From contig NZ_SZTO01000006.1 in the NCBI RefSeq assembly GCF_013369385.1, forward strand, positions 211,776 through 275,775: a stretch of DNA of 64,000 nt, in the 5' to 3' direction. The DNA is from Vibrio sp. 05-20-BW147 (GTDB taxonomy: Bacteria > Pseudomonadota > Gammaproteobacteria > Enterobacterales > Vibrionaceae). Position numbers and translations under genes: made by a program. This document shows positions 57,294-64,000 of the stretch, piece by piece; position 1 is the stretch's first letter, and the number at the start of each line of letters is the position of its first letter. The notes beneath the pieces were generated by a model, which was not told the origin of the DNA, searched no databases, and was given only the letters and a program-made list of their open reading frames with translations.

Positions 57294-57671
57294 ATGATCC
57301 AAGGTATCCAAATTACTAAAGCAGCAAACGATGACCTACTAAACTCAATCTGGCTTCTAGATAGCGAGAAAAATGAAGCTCGCTGTGTAGCGGCAGTTTC
57401 TGGCTACGAAGCCGATCAAATCGTTGCAATTAACGAGCTAGGTGAGTTTGAAAGCCGTGAAGTGGCTATCGAAACAGCACCACGCATTGAAGGTGGTCAA
57501 CACCTAAACGTGAACGTTCTAAAACGTGAAACGCTAGAAGATGCAGTTGCGCACCCAGAGAAATACCCACAGCTAACCATCCGTGTATCGGGTTATGCTG
57601 TGCGTTTCAACTCACTAACACCAGAACAACAGCGTGACGTCATTGCTCGTACGTTTACTGAATCTCTATAG
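57294..57671 (+). CDS. grcA: Autonomous glycyl radical cofactor GrcA (YfiD)
   Basis: GrcA is a small protein that carries a glycyl radical and restores activity to oxygen-damaged pyruvate formate-lyase. The 125-aa product has the C-terminal radical motif [10 protein letters not shown], with the radical glycine, and ends [11 protein letters not shown]. The 57294 ATG follows AGGAGA by about 5-7 nt (a second ATG is 3 bp upstream). Anaerobic activation by FNR is indicated by two sites 53 bp apart, the same separation as I remember for E. coli yfiD. A terminator follows. Confidence 0.96.
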   Translation: MIQGIQITKAANDDLLNSIWLLDSEKNEARCVAAVSGYEADQIVAINELGEFESREVAIETAPRIEGGQHLNVNVLKRETLEDAVAHPEKYPQLTIRVSGYAVRFNSLTPEQQRDVIARTFTESL

Positions 57672-57690
57672 TCTATAGAGAGTTCAAGCA

Positions 57691-57719
57691 TAAAAGGCAC
57701 TGTTTAGTGCCTTTTTTTA
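57691..57719 (+). terminator. Terminator of grcA
   Basis: AAAAGGCACT-GTTT-AGTGCCTTTTTTT, 20 bp after the stop. Confidence 0.9.
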
Positions 57720-57746
57720 TGTTAACTGTTTATTCGAGACATACAC

Positions 57747-57773
57747 AAAAGCCACGATATAAATCGTGGCTTT
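57747..57773 (-). terminator. Terminator of mscS
   Basis: AAAGCCACGAT-ATAA-ATCGTGGCTTT is a perfect 11-bp stem 23 bp after the mscS stop. Confidence 0.75.
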
Positions 57774-57795
57774 GAGTGGCTTTCGATAACAATCG

Positions 57796-58659
57796 TTAGT
57801 CGACTTTGTTTAGATGGACATCCATTTGTGGGAATGGGATCTCGATACCATTTGCATCTAATGCTTCTTTAATAGCCTGCATCGAATCAAAATACACTGC
57901 CCAGTAATCTTCTGTTTTACACCATGGGCGAACCACAAAGTTCACCGATGAATCTGCAAGTGCAACAACACCGATCGTCATGTCTGGATCTTTCAAAACA
58001 CGTGCATCTTTTTCTAGCGTCTCACGGATCACTTGCTTGGTTTTTTTCAGATCTGATTTATATGAAACGCCGATAGTTAGATCGACACGACGTGTCGCAT
58101 GGCGAGAATAGTTAGTGATCGCACCACCGATAACGCCAGAGTTAGGCACTACCACCATCTTATTGTCAGGCGTTTTCAATACCGTTTGGAAGATCTGAAT
58201 CGCTTCAACAGAACCTGCGACACCGCTAATTTCCACGTAGTCACCCGATTTAAACGGACGGAATGCAACGATCAAAACACCAGCAGCAAAGTTTGATAGA
58301 GAACCTTGTAAAGCAAGGCCAACAGCAAGACCCGCCGCACCGATCACTGCAACAACAGAAGCAGTTTCAACGCCAACACGACCTAAAGCCGCAATCAATA
58401 CGATAACAAACAGCAAGTAACGAACTAAACCGTGGATAAACTCCACTACCGCTTTGTCCATTTCTTTCTTATTGAGAACTTTCGCCACACTGTTCGCAAC
58501 GGCTTTCACAATGATGTTACCAATGAACAGAATGACGATCGCAGAAATAATGTTCACACCGTACTGAATCAGTAGATCGGAGTTGTTAGTTAGCCAAGTT
58601 TCAGCCTGATTTAGACCATCCACTAATGAGGTATCAATCCCCACTGTTTCACCTGCCAT
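57796..58659 (-). CDS. mscS: Small-conductance mechanosensitive channel
   Basis: MscS opens under membrane tension and releases solutes on hypo-osmotic shock. The 287-aa protein matches E. coli MscS (286 aa): three N-terminal membrane helices, the Ala/Gly-packed pore helix GAAGLAVGLALQGSLSNFAAG, and the cytoplasmic cage domain with RPFKSGDYVEISGVAGSVE and VVVPNSGVIGG. The ATG at 58659 follows GAGGA by 8 nt. It lies downstream of fbaA, as in E. coli, with a terminator between. Confidence 0.95.
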   Translation of the reverse strand: MAGETVGIDTSLVDGLNQAETWLTNNSDLLIQYGVNIISAIVILFIGNIIVKAVANSVAKVLNKKEMDKAVVEFIHGLVRYLLFVIVLIAALGRVGVETASVVAVIGAAGLAVGLALQGSLSNFAAGVLIVAFRPFKSGDYVEISGVAGSVEAIQIFQTVLKTPDNKMVVVPNSGVIGGAITNYSRHATRRVDLTIGVSYKSDLKKTKQVIRETLEKDARVLKDPDMTIGVVALADSSVNFVVRPWCKTEDYWAVYFDSMQAIKEALDANGIEIPFPQMDVHLNKVD

Positions 58660-58899
58660 AATGTTATTCCTCAAGTTATGACTTTAAAAATGGTACTGGC
58701 GACATATACGCCGTTCTTGTTAGTCATCTGAATATACGTCAGAATTTTGGCACGATATCTTATTTTTGACATTTTGCAAAGTCAGGTTTTTGCAAAAGCT
58801 GTCAAAACAGAGATTTACACTCCTTTTAATATCGCAGATCAAGAGTAAGCAATTATTTCAAACTGTGCCAGAGTTTTTCTATCCATTAGCGAGCAGTAT

Positions 58900-58926
58900 A
58901 AAAAAACCCGCTCAGAGAGCGGGTTT
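58900..58926 (-). terminator. Terminator of fbaA
   Basis: AAAAAACCCGCTC-AGAG-AGCGGGTTT just after fbaA; on the minus strand a T run follows. mscS therefore probably has its own promoter as well. Confidence 0.85.
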
Positions 58927-58950
58927 GTCTGCAAATCATTCTGTTCAGAA

Positions 58951-60027
58951 TTACAGTACGTCAACTGCGTTAAGGTCAGCGAATGCTTTCTCTAGACGAG
59001 CAACCATTGACTCTTGGCCAGCACGTAGCCATACACGTGGATCGTAGTATTTCTTGTTTGGCGCAGATTCACCAGTTGGGTTACCGATTTGACCTTGTAG
59101 GTAATCGTGGTTCTTCGCTTCGTACTGACGAATACCATCCCAAGTTGCCCACTGAGTATCAGTATCGATGTTCATTTTGATAACACCGTAGCTGATAGAC
59201 TCTTTGATTTCTGCTTCAGAAGAACCAGAACCACCGTGGAATACGAAGTTTAGTGCGTTTGGAGCGATACCAAATTTCTCAGAACAGTAAGCTTGAGAAT
59301 CACGTAGGATAGTTGGAGTTAGAACAACGTTACCTGCTTGGTAAACACCGTGCACGTTACCGAAAGATGCTGCGATAGTGAAACGGTGGCTGATTGGGAT
59401 CAGTTTCTCGTAAGCGTAAGCAACGTCTTCTGGAGAAGTGTATAGCTCAGACTGATCCATGTGAGAGTTGTCTACGCCGTCTTCTTCACCACCAGTACAA
59501 CCTAGTTCAAACTCTAGAGTCATACCCATTTTTTCCATACGCGCTAGGTACTTAGCACAGATTTCGATGTTCTCTTCTAGAGACTCTTCAGAAAGGTCGA
59601 TCATGTGAGAAGAGAATAGAGGTTTACCAGTTTGAGCGAAGAACTCTTCACCTGCGTCTAGTAGACCATCGATCCATGGTAGAAGTTTCTTAGCAGCGTG
59701 GTCTGTGTGTAGGATTACTGGCACACCGTAAGCTTCAGCAACTGCGTGTACGTATTTCGCACCAGCGATAGCACCAAGGATTTGAGCGCCTTGACCTTCA
59801 AGTTTCACGCCTTTACCAGCGAAGAAAGCAGCACCGCCGTTAGAGAATTGAACAACAACTGGCGCTTTCACTTTAGAAGCTGCTTCAAGAACACCGTTGA
59901 TTGAGTCAGTGTTTACTACGTTTACAGCTGGAAGAGCGAAATTGTTTTCTTTTGCTACTTCAAATACTTTCTGAACGTCATCACCAGAGATAACACCTGG
60001 TTTTACGAAATCGAAGATCTTAGACAT
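58951..60027 (-). CDS. fbaA: Fructose-bisphosphate aldolase, class II
   Basis: FbaA is the zinc-dependent aldolase that interconverts fructose-1,6-bisphosphate with DHAP and GAP. The 358-aa protein has the zinc and catalytic motifs ILHTDHAAKKLLPW, ELGCTGGEEDGVDN, FGNVHGVYQAGNV and FHGGSGSSEAEI. Codon use is strongly biased as expected for a highly expressed gene. AGGA lies 8 nt before the ATG. A PurR-type palindrome lies 59-70 bp upstream of the start. It is in the epd-pgk-fbaA cluster. Confidence 0.98.
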   Translation of the reverse strand: MSKIFDFVKPGVISGDDVQKVFEVAKENNFALPAVNVVNTDSINGVLEAASKVKAPVVVQFSNGGAAFFAGKGVKLEGQGAQILGAIAGAKYVHAVAEAYGVPVILHTDHAAKKLLPWIDGLLDAGEEFFAQTGKPLFSSHMIDLSEESLEENIEICAKYLARMEKMGMTLEFELGCTGGEEDGVDNSHMDQSELYTSPEDVAYAYEKLIPISHRFTIAASFGNVHGVYQAGNVVLTPTILRDSQAYCSEKFGIAPNALNFVFHGGSGSSEAEIKESISYGVIKMNIDTDTQWATWDGIRQYEAKNHDYLQGQIGNPTGESAPNKKYYDPRVWLRAGQESMVARLEKAFADLNAVDVL

Positions 60028-60085
60028 GGATGTAATCCTATTTATCTGTCGTTTTAAAAATAAAACTCGTTAAGTTTAAATTCTT

Positions 60086-60097
60086 GCAAACGTTTGC
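60086..60097. promoter_or_regulatory. PurR/LacI-family type operator upstream of fbaA
   Basis: GCAAACGTTTGC is a perfect 12-bp palindrome with the central CG typical of LacI/GalR-family operators and equals the core of the PurR box ACGCAAACGTTTGCGT. It is centred about 64 bp before the fbaA start codon. Confidence 0.6.
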
Positions 60098-60147
60098 TCA
60101 CAACTCGCGCTATTCTAGCAAAAATGAGATGTGCCGCAAACAAGAAA

Positions 60148-60166
60148 GCGGGAGAGTTACCCCCGC
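60148..60166 (-). terminator. Hairpin between pgk and fbaA
   Basis: GCGGG pairs with CCCGC around a 9-nt loop, 11 bp after the pgk stop, with TTTCTT following on the minus strand. Weak; it could cause partial termination or mRNA processing. Confidence 0.45.
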
Positions 60167-60176
60167 CTTCGTTTAA

Positions 60177-61337
60177 TTACTTAGCGCGTGCTTCTAGCAT
60201 TTCAACCGCAGGAAGTACTTTACCTTCTACAAACTCAAGGAACGCACCACCGCCAGTAGAGATGTAAGATACGTCCGCTTTGATACCGAACTTGTCGATA
60301 GCCGCTAGAGTATCGCCACCACCTGCTACAGAGAATGCTGGAGACTGAGCGATCGCTTCAGAAATACCTTTTGTACCCGCTTCGAAGTTTTTGAACTCGA
60401 ATACACCAACAGGGCCATTCCACAGGATAGTTTTCGCGTTTGCGATGATTTCAGCTAGTGCTGCCGTTGAGTCTGGACCAAGGTCGAAGATCATGTCGTC
60501 GTCTTGTACTTCAGAAACATGTTTGATTTCCGCTTCTGCGTTTTCGTCGAATGCTTTCGCACACGCTACGTCAGTCGCGACAGGAATTGCACACTCTTTC
60601 ATCAGTTTTTGTGCAGTTTCGACAAGATCCGCTTCGTATAGAGACTTACCTACATTGTGACCTTCAGCTGCGATGAATGTGTTCGCGATACCACCACCAA
60701 CAACAAGTTGGTCAGCGATTTTAGATAGTGACTCAAGAACCGTTAGTTTAGTAGACACTTTTGAACCACCAACGATAGCAACTAGCGGGCGCTCTGGGTT
60801 GCTCATTGCTTTGCCTAGTGCTTCTAGTTCAGCAGCAAGTAGAGGACCAGCACACGCTACTTCAGCAAACATACCCACACCGTGAGTTGACGCTTGTGCG
60901 CGGTGAGCGGTACCGAATGCATCCATTACGAATACGTCACATAGTGCCGCGTATTTCTTAGAAAGTTCTTCGTCGTTTTTCTTCTCGCCTTTGTTAAAGC
61001 GAACGTTTTCAAGAACAACAAGTTCACCAGCGTTTAGCTCAAGACCATCTAGGTAATCTTTAGCCAGTTTCACTTCGCAATCTAGCGCGTCGTTTAGATA
61101 GTTAACAACTGGTTGTAGAGAGAACTCTTCTGCGTATTCACCTTCAGTAGGACGACCTAGGTGAGAAGTGACCATTACTTTCGCGCCAGCTTCTAGACAT
61201 AGCTTGATAGTAGGAAGAGATGCGATGATACGTGCATCAGAAGTTACTTTACCGTCTTTTACTGGCACGTTTAGGTCAGCACGGATGAATACACGTTTAC
61301 CTGCTAGATCCAGGTCAGTCATCTTGATTACAGACAT
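60177..61337 (-). CDS. pgk: Phosphoglycerate kinase
   Basis: Pgk makes ATP from 1,3-bisphosphoglycerate. The 386-aa product has [49 protein letters not shown] and the C-terminal ATP-site motif [25 protein letters not shown]. The start is the ATG at 61337 ([15 protein letters not shown]) with AGAGGA 6 nt upstream; five extra in-frame codons precede it. It follows epd by 150 bp and precedes fbaA. Confidence 0.98.
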   Translation of the reverse strand: MSVIKMTDLDLAGKRVFIRADLNVPVKDGKVTSDARIIASLPTIKLCLEAGAKVMVTSHLGRPTEGEYAEEFSLQPVVNYLNDALDCEVKLAKDYLDGLELNAGELVVLENVRFNKGEKKNDEELSKKYAALCDVFVMDAFGTAHRAQASTHGVGMFAEVACAGPLLAAELEALGKAMSNPERPLVAIVGGSKVSTKLTVLESLSKIADQLVVGGGIANTFIAAEGHNVGKSLYEADLVETAQKLMKECAIPVATDVACAKAFDENAEAEIKHVSEVQDDDMIFDLGPDSTAALAEIIANAKTILWNGPVGVFEFKNFEAGTKGISEAIAQSPAFSVAGGGDTLAAIDKFGIKADVSYISTGGGAFLEFVEGKVLPAVEMLEARAK

Positions 61338-61487
61338 GATGTGTCCTCTCAAATATTAAAAATAAAGTTTTTGAAAACTCGGCAACCCTGCCAAGCCTGT
61401 TAATTCTTCAAACTGGTTATTGATATGGAGTCACTACAAATTTATTTCAAGGCTAAAAATAAATTATCTCCGAGGCTACCGATACGA

Positions 61488-62528
61488 CTATTTGGCAGCT
61501 TGCATTGCGAGCGCAGTATCCAGCATACGGTTCGCAAAGCCCCATTCGTTATCGCACCAAACCAGCATTTTCACCAAATGCCCGTTACTGACTCGAGTTT
61601 GGCTACCATCGACAATCGCGCTATGGGGATCATGATTAAAGTCGATGGAAACGAGCGGCGCTTCAGTATAGTCAACAATGTCACGTAATGTACACTGAGA
61701 TGCGTTAACAATGGTTTGATTTACGTCATTAACTTTCACATTTGTATTAATCGTGACACTTAAATCCATTGCAGTGACGTTTACTGTCGGCACTCTCACT
61801 GAAATGGCTTCAAATTTGTTGGAAAATTTCGGGAAGATTCTTTCAATTCCCTTATGCAACTTGGTATCAACTGGAATGATGGATTGGCTTGCAGCTCGGG
61901 TACGACGTAAATCGCTATGATAGGCATCAATCACTTGTTGATCATTCATCGAAGAGTGAATGGTGGTAATGGTGCCAGATTCAATACCAAATGCCTCGTC
62001 CAACACTTTTATGATCGGCACAATACAGTTAGTGGTACACGAACCGTTGGAAACAACGTTGTGATCGGCTTTCAAAGTTTCATGGTTAACACCATAGATG
62101 ATGGTGTTGTCGAGGTCGCTGGCACCTGGATGCGAAAACAGTACCTTCTTCGCTCCGGCTTTGATGTGTTCTTGCCCATCGGCCTGACAGCCAAATACGC
62201 CCGTACAATCGAGAACCAGATCGACCTCAAGGTCACGCCAAGGCAGCAGATTGATTTCGGAAAGGTGCAGAATACGGATAGCATCGAATTCTCCCTTACT
62301 TTGAGGGCAAGCGTCATGATGTACGTAGAGATGTTCTTGATCGTGGGAGATTCTCTTGCCAAATCGACCGTGACTGGTGTCATATTGCAGCAAGTGAGCC
62401 ATGGCTTCTGGCTGAGCAAGCTCATTAACCGCGACCACTTTAATTTGTTGATGCTTACCGCTTTCATACACGGCGCGCAGAACATTACGACCGATACGTC
62501 CAAATCCATTGATCGCAACTTTTAGCAT
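61488..62528 (-). CDS. epd: D-erythrose-4-phosphate dehydrogenase
   Basis: Epd oxidises erythrose-4-phosphate to 4-phosphoerythronate for pyridoxal-5-phosphate synthesis. The 346-aa protein is GAPDH-like: [19 protein letters not shown] at the N-terminus, the catalytic cysteine in [13 protein letters not shown], and [19 protein letters not shown] near the end. DHAC...[10 protein letters not shown] and the placement before pgk-fbaA, as in E. coli, identify Epd rather than GapA. GAGGA precedes the ATG by about 3-5 nt. Erythrose-4-phosphate is supplied by the transketolase encoded just upstream. Confidence 0.94.
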   Translation of the reverse strand: MLKVAINGFGRIGRNVLRAVYESGKHQQIKVVAVNELAQPEAMAHLLQYDTSHGRFGKRISHDQEHLYVHHDACPQSKGEFDAIRILHLSEINLLPWRDLEVDLVLDCTGVFGCQADGQEHIKAGAKKVLFSHPGASDLDNTIIYGVNHETLKADHNVVSNGSCTTNCIVPIIKVLDEAFGIESGTITTIHSSMNDQQVIDAYHSDLRRTRAASQSIIPVDTKLHKGIERIFPKFSNKFEAISVRVPTVNVTAMDLSVTINTNVKVNDVNQTIVNASQCTLRDIVDYTEAPLVSIDFNHDPHSAIVDGSQTRVSNGHLVKMLVWCDNEWGFANRMLDTALAMQAAK

Positions 62529-62725
62529 CTATCCTCGCCTCACCAAAAAATTCGTGTCACAGATACTACCCGATATGCGAGCTAAGCGCATTAAGTAAGT
62601 GATCTCAGTCGAGTTAATCTGTGGCTTCCCTTTTATTATCATTTGGGTTATGAATATATTTCAGATTGATTGAAGGCATTTCGTTGGCATTTTAGTTTAT
62701 CGTTTTATTACCAAAGGAAATGCGT

Positions 62726-62962
62726 ATGTCTGGTTACCCCGCGACTCACTTTTGTAAAGCGTGCAATAAAGAAACGGCTCACTCTGAAATTCTCGTCAGA
62801 AAGCCAAGCCGTTATGATACTGATAAAACGGTATTAGGAACTCTAAAGCTCTGGGCTCACACACTGATTAATGGCGGTCACTATTATGATATGGATCGCT
62901 ACGTCACATGCAAAGTATGTGGTCAGAAAGAGAAAGATAACTGGGGCAACGAGTTTGAATAG
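62726..62962 (+). CDS. Small zinc-ribbon-like protein
   Basis: The start is set at the ATG at 62726 (MSGYPATHFCKACNKET) because AAAGGA is 7 nt upstream; another in-frame ATG at 62720 overlaps that site. The 78-aa product has two CxxC pairs, HFCKACN near residues 8-14 and VTCKVCGQ near residues 60-67, typical of a zinc ribbon, separated by about 46 residues. Function unknown; no family name recalled. It sits alone between epd and tktA on the opposite strand, with a terminator behind it. Confidence 0.75.
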   Translation: MSGYPATHFCKACNKETAHSEILVRKPSRYDTDKTVLGTLKLWAHTLINGGHYYDMDRYVTCKVCGQKEKDNWGNEFE

Positions 62963-62965
62963 GTA

Positions 62966-62998
62966 CAAAAAAACCGAGCTTTGACGCTCGGTTTTTCT
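62966..62998. terminator. Bidirectional terminator of the zinc-ribbon gene and tktA
   Basis: AAAAACCGAGC-TTTGAC-GCTCGGTTTTT between two convergent genes, flanked by A and T runs. Confidence 0.9.
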
Positions 62999-63013
62999 TT
63001 TATCCTCTTCAGC

Positions 63014-64000
63014 TTACGCTAGCAGTTCTTTCGCTGTGTTCACCACATTTTCTACCGTGAAACCGAACATTTCGAACAATTGGTCAGCAGGCGCAGATTC
63101 ACCGAAAGTCGTCATACCGATGATACGACCGTCGAAGCCAACGTACTTGTACCAGAAGTCAGCAATACCCGCTTCGATAGCGATACGTGCCGTTACGTCT
63201 GATGGCAGCACTGCTTCACGGTAAGCCGCGTCTTGCTTGTCGAAAGTATCAGTAGCTGGCATTGAAACCACGCGTACTTTCTTACCTTCAGCCGTGAGTT
63301 GCTCAGCCGCTTTCACTGCTAGCTCAACTTCAGAACCTGTTGCGATTAGGATGAGCTCAGGTTTGCCATCGCTGTCTTTCAGGATGTAACCACCTTTGGC
63401 GATGTCTGCCACTTGATCAGCGCTGCGTGGTTGCTGTGCTAGGTTTTGACGAGAGAAAATCAGTGCTGATGGACCATCTTTACGTTCAATCGCCAGTTTC
63501 CATGCCACTGCAGATTCCACTTGGTCACATGGACGCCATGTGCTCATGTTTGGCGTTAGACGTAGCGATGCGATTTGCTCAACGGGTTGGTGAGTTGGGC
63601 CATCTTCGCCAAGACCGATAGAATCGTGCGTGTACACTTGGATGTTTTGTACTTTCATCAGCGCCGCCATGCGCATTGCGTTACGAGCGTATTCCATGAA
63701 CATTAGGAATGTTGCGCCGTAAGGTACGAAACCACCGTGCAGTGCGATACCGTTCATGATCGCAGTCATACCAAATTCACGTACACCGTAGTGGATGTAG
63801 TTACCAGAGAAGTCGTTTGCTTCTAGCGATTTAGAACCCGACCACATGGTGAGGTTAGAAGGCGCTAGGTCAGCTGAGCCGCCCATGAATTCTGGCAGCA
63901 TTTTACCAAACGCTTCTAGCGCGTTTTGCGATGCTTTACGTGATGCGATGTTCGCTGGGTTTGCTTGAAGATCTGCAATGATTTGGTTTGCTTTCTCTTC
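63014..64000 (-). CDS. tktA: Transketolase, C-terminal part
   Basis: The reading frame is open to the right edge, so the N-terminal half lies outside the window; about 328 codons are present. Transketolase moves two-carbon units in the pentose phosphate pathway with thiamine diphosphate. Visible motifs are [15 protein letters not shown], the pyrimidine-binding region [32 protein letters not shown] and the C-terminal [15 protein letters not shown]. It lies upstream of epd, supplying erythrose-4-phosphate. Confidence 0.96.
   Translation of the reverse strand, partial: EEKANQIIADLQANPANIASRKASQNALEAFGKMLPEFMGGSADLAPSNLTMWSGSKSLEANDFSGNYIHYGVREFGMTAIMNGIALHGGFVPYGATFLMFMEYARNAMRMAALMKVQNIQVYTHDSIGLGEDGPTHQPVEQIASLRLTPNMSTWRPCDQVESAVAWKLAIERKDGPSALIFSRQNLAQQPRSADQVADIAKGGYILKDSDGKPELILIATGSEVELAVKAAEQLTAEGKKVRVVSMPATDTFDKQDAAYREAVLPSDVTARIAIEAGIADFWYKYVGFDGRIIGMTTFGESAPADQLFEMFGFTVENVVNTAKELLA

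Noticed and set aside
61917..62525. 202-codon open frame on the plus strand
   Set aside because: It lies entirely antisense to epd, whose motifs are unmistakable; the translation resembles no family and has no ribosome site.
1..64000. CRISPR arrays, integron attC repeats, IS elements, tRNA or rRNA genes
   Set aside because: Read for on both strands; no repeat-spacer arrays, transposase genes, inverted terminal repeats or RNA gene signatures were seen.

Overview
The window is ordinary chromosomal backbone of a Vibrio, most likely Vibrio vulnificus or a close relative. The indicators are VpsR, HlyU, an NptA-type Na+/phosphate cotransporter beside NhaR, the trpR-slt and nagZ/anmK arrangements, and protein sequences that resemble remembered V. 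vulnificus/V. cholerae products throughout. I see no insertion sequence, prophage, integron, CRISPR array, rRNA or tRNA. Gene density is high and composition looks even, so this is core rather than accessory DNA.

Layout. 1-6.0 kb: end of yjjX, trpR and slt, then ettA, a PilZ protein and an M23 peptidase. 6.1-8.4 kb: tyrosine biosynthesis (aroF-tyrA) behind two TyrR-like boxes. 8.5-12.9 kb: peptidoglycan recycling (nagZ and anmK, divergent), a CPA1 antiporter and a small lipoprotein. 13.0-17.2 kb: a BtsT/CstA-type transporter with its BtsS/BtsR two-component system; four direct repeats with a 20-bp period lie in front of the transporter. 17.3-25.0 kb: the murJ-ribF-ileS-lspA-fkpB-ispH series, divergent from rpsT. 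25.6-29.8 kb: hlyU, nhaR, nptA and a QEGLA-motif metalloprotease-like protein. 29.8-36.7 kb: the rppH-ptsP-tauE-lgt-thyA operon, divergent from mutH across a 0.6-kb intergenic region holding a cluster of DnaA-box and GATC motifs. 36.9-40.1 kb: tas, a small DUF1127-like protein, an overlooked 35-codon ORF and vpsR. 40.3-46.6 kb: the xerD-dsbC-recJ-prfB-lysS series, with the RF2 programmed frameshift. 46.8-53.5 kb: fldB, brnQ, trmN, srmB, yaaA and an alanine/glycine symporter. 54.2-57.7 kb: a DUF3545 protein, a hemerythrin, ung, a candidate small ORF, nfo, and grcA behind two FNR-like sites. 57.8-64 kb: the epd-pgk-fbaA-mscS glycolytic cluster, a small zinc-ribbon protein and the end of tktA.

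No large unknown multi-gene system is visible. What is less ordinary is regulatory or small: the repeat array at btsT, the origin-like motif cluster in front of mutH, a PurR-type palindrome at fbaA, the paired FNR sites at grcA, two short ORFs with strong ribosome binding sites, the PilZ/peptidase pair, and a bacterial relative of the MATCAP tubulin carboxypeptidases. Starts were moved inward from the longest reading frame wherever a Shine-Dalgarno sequence and remembered homologues agreed.
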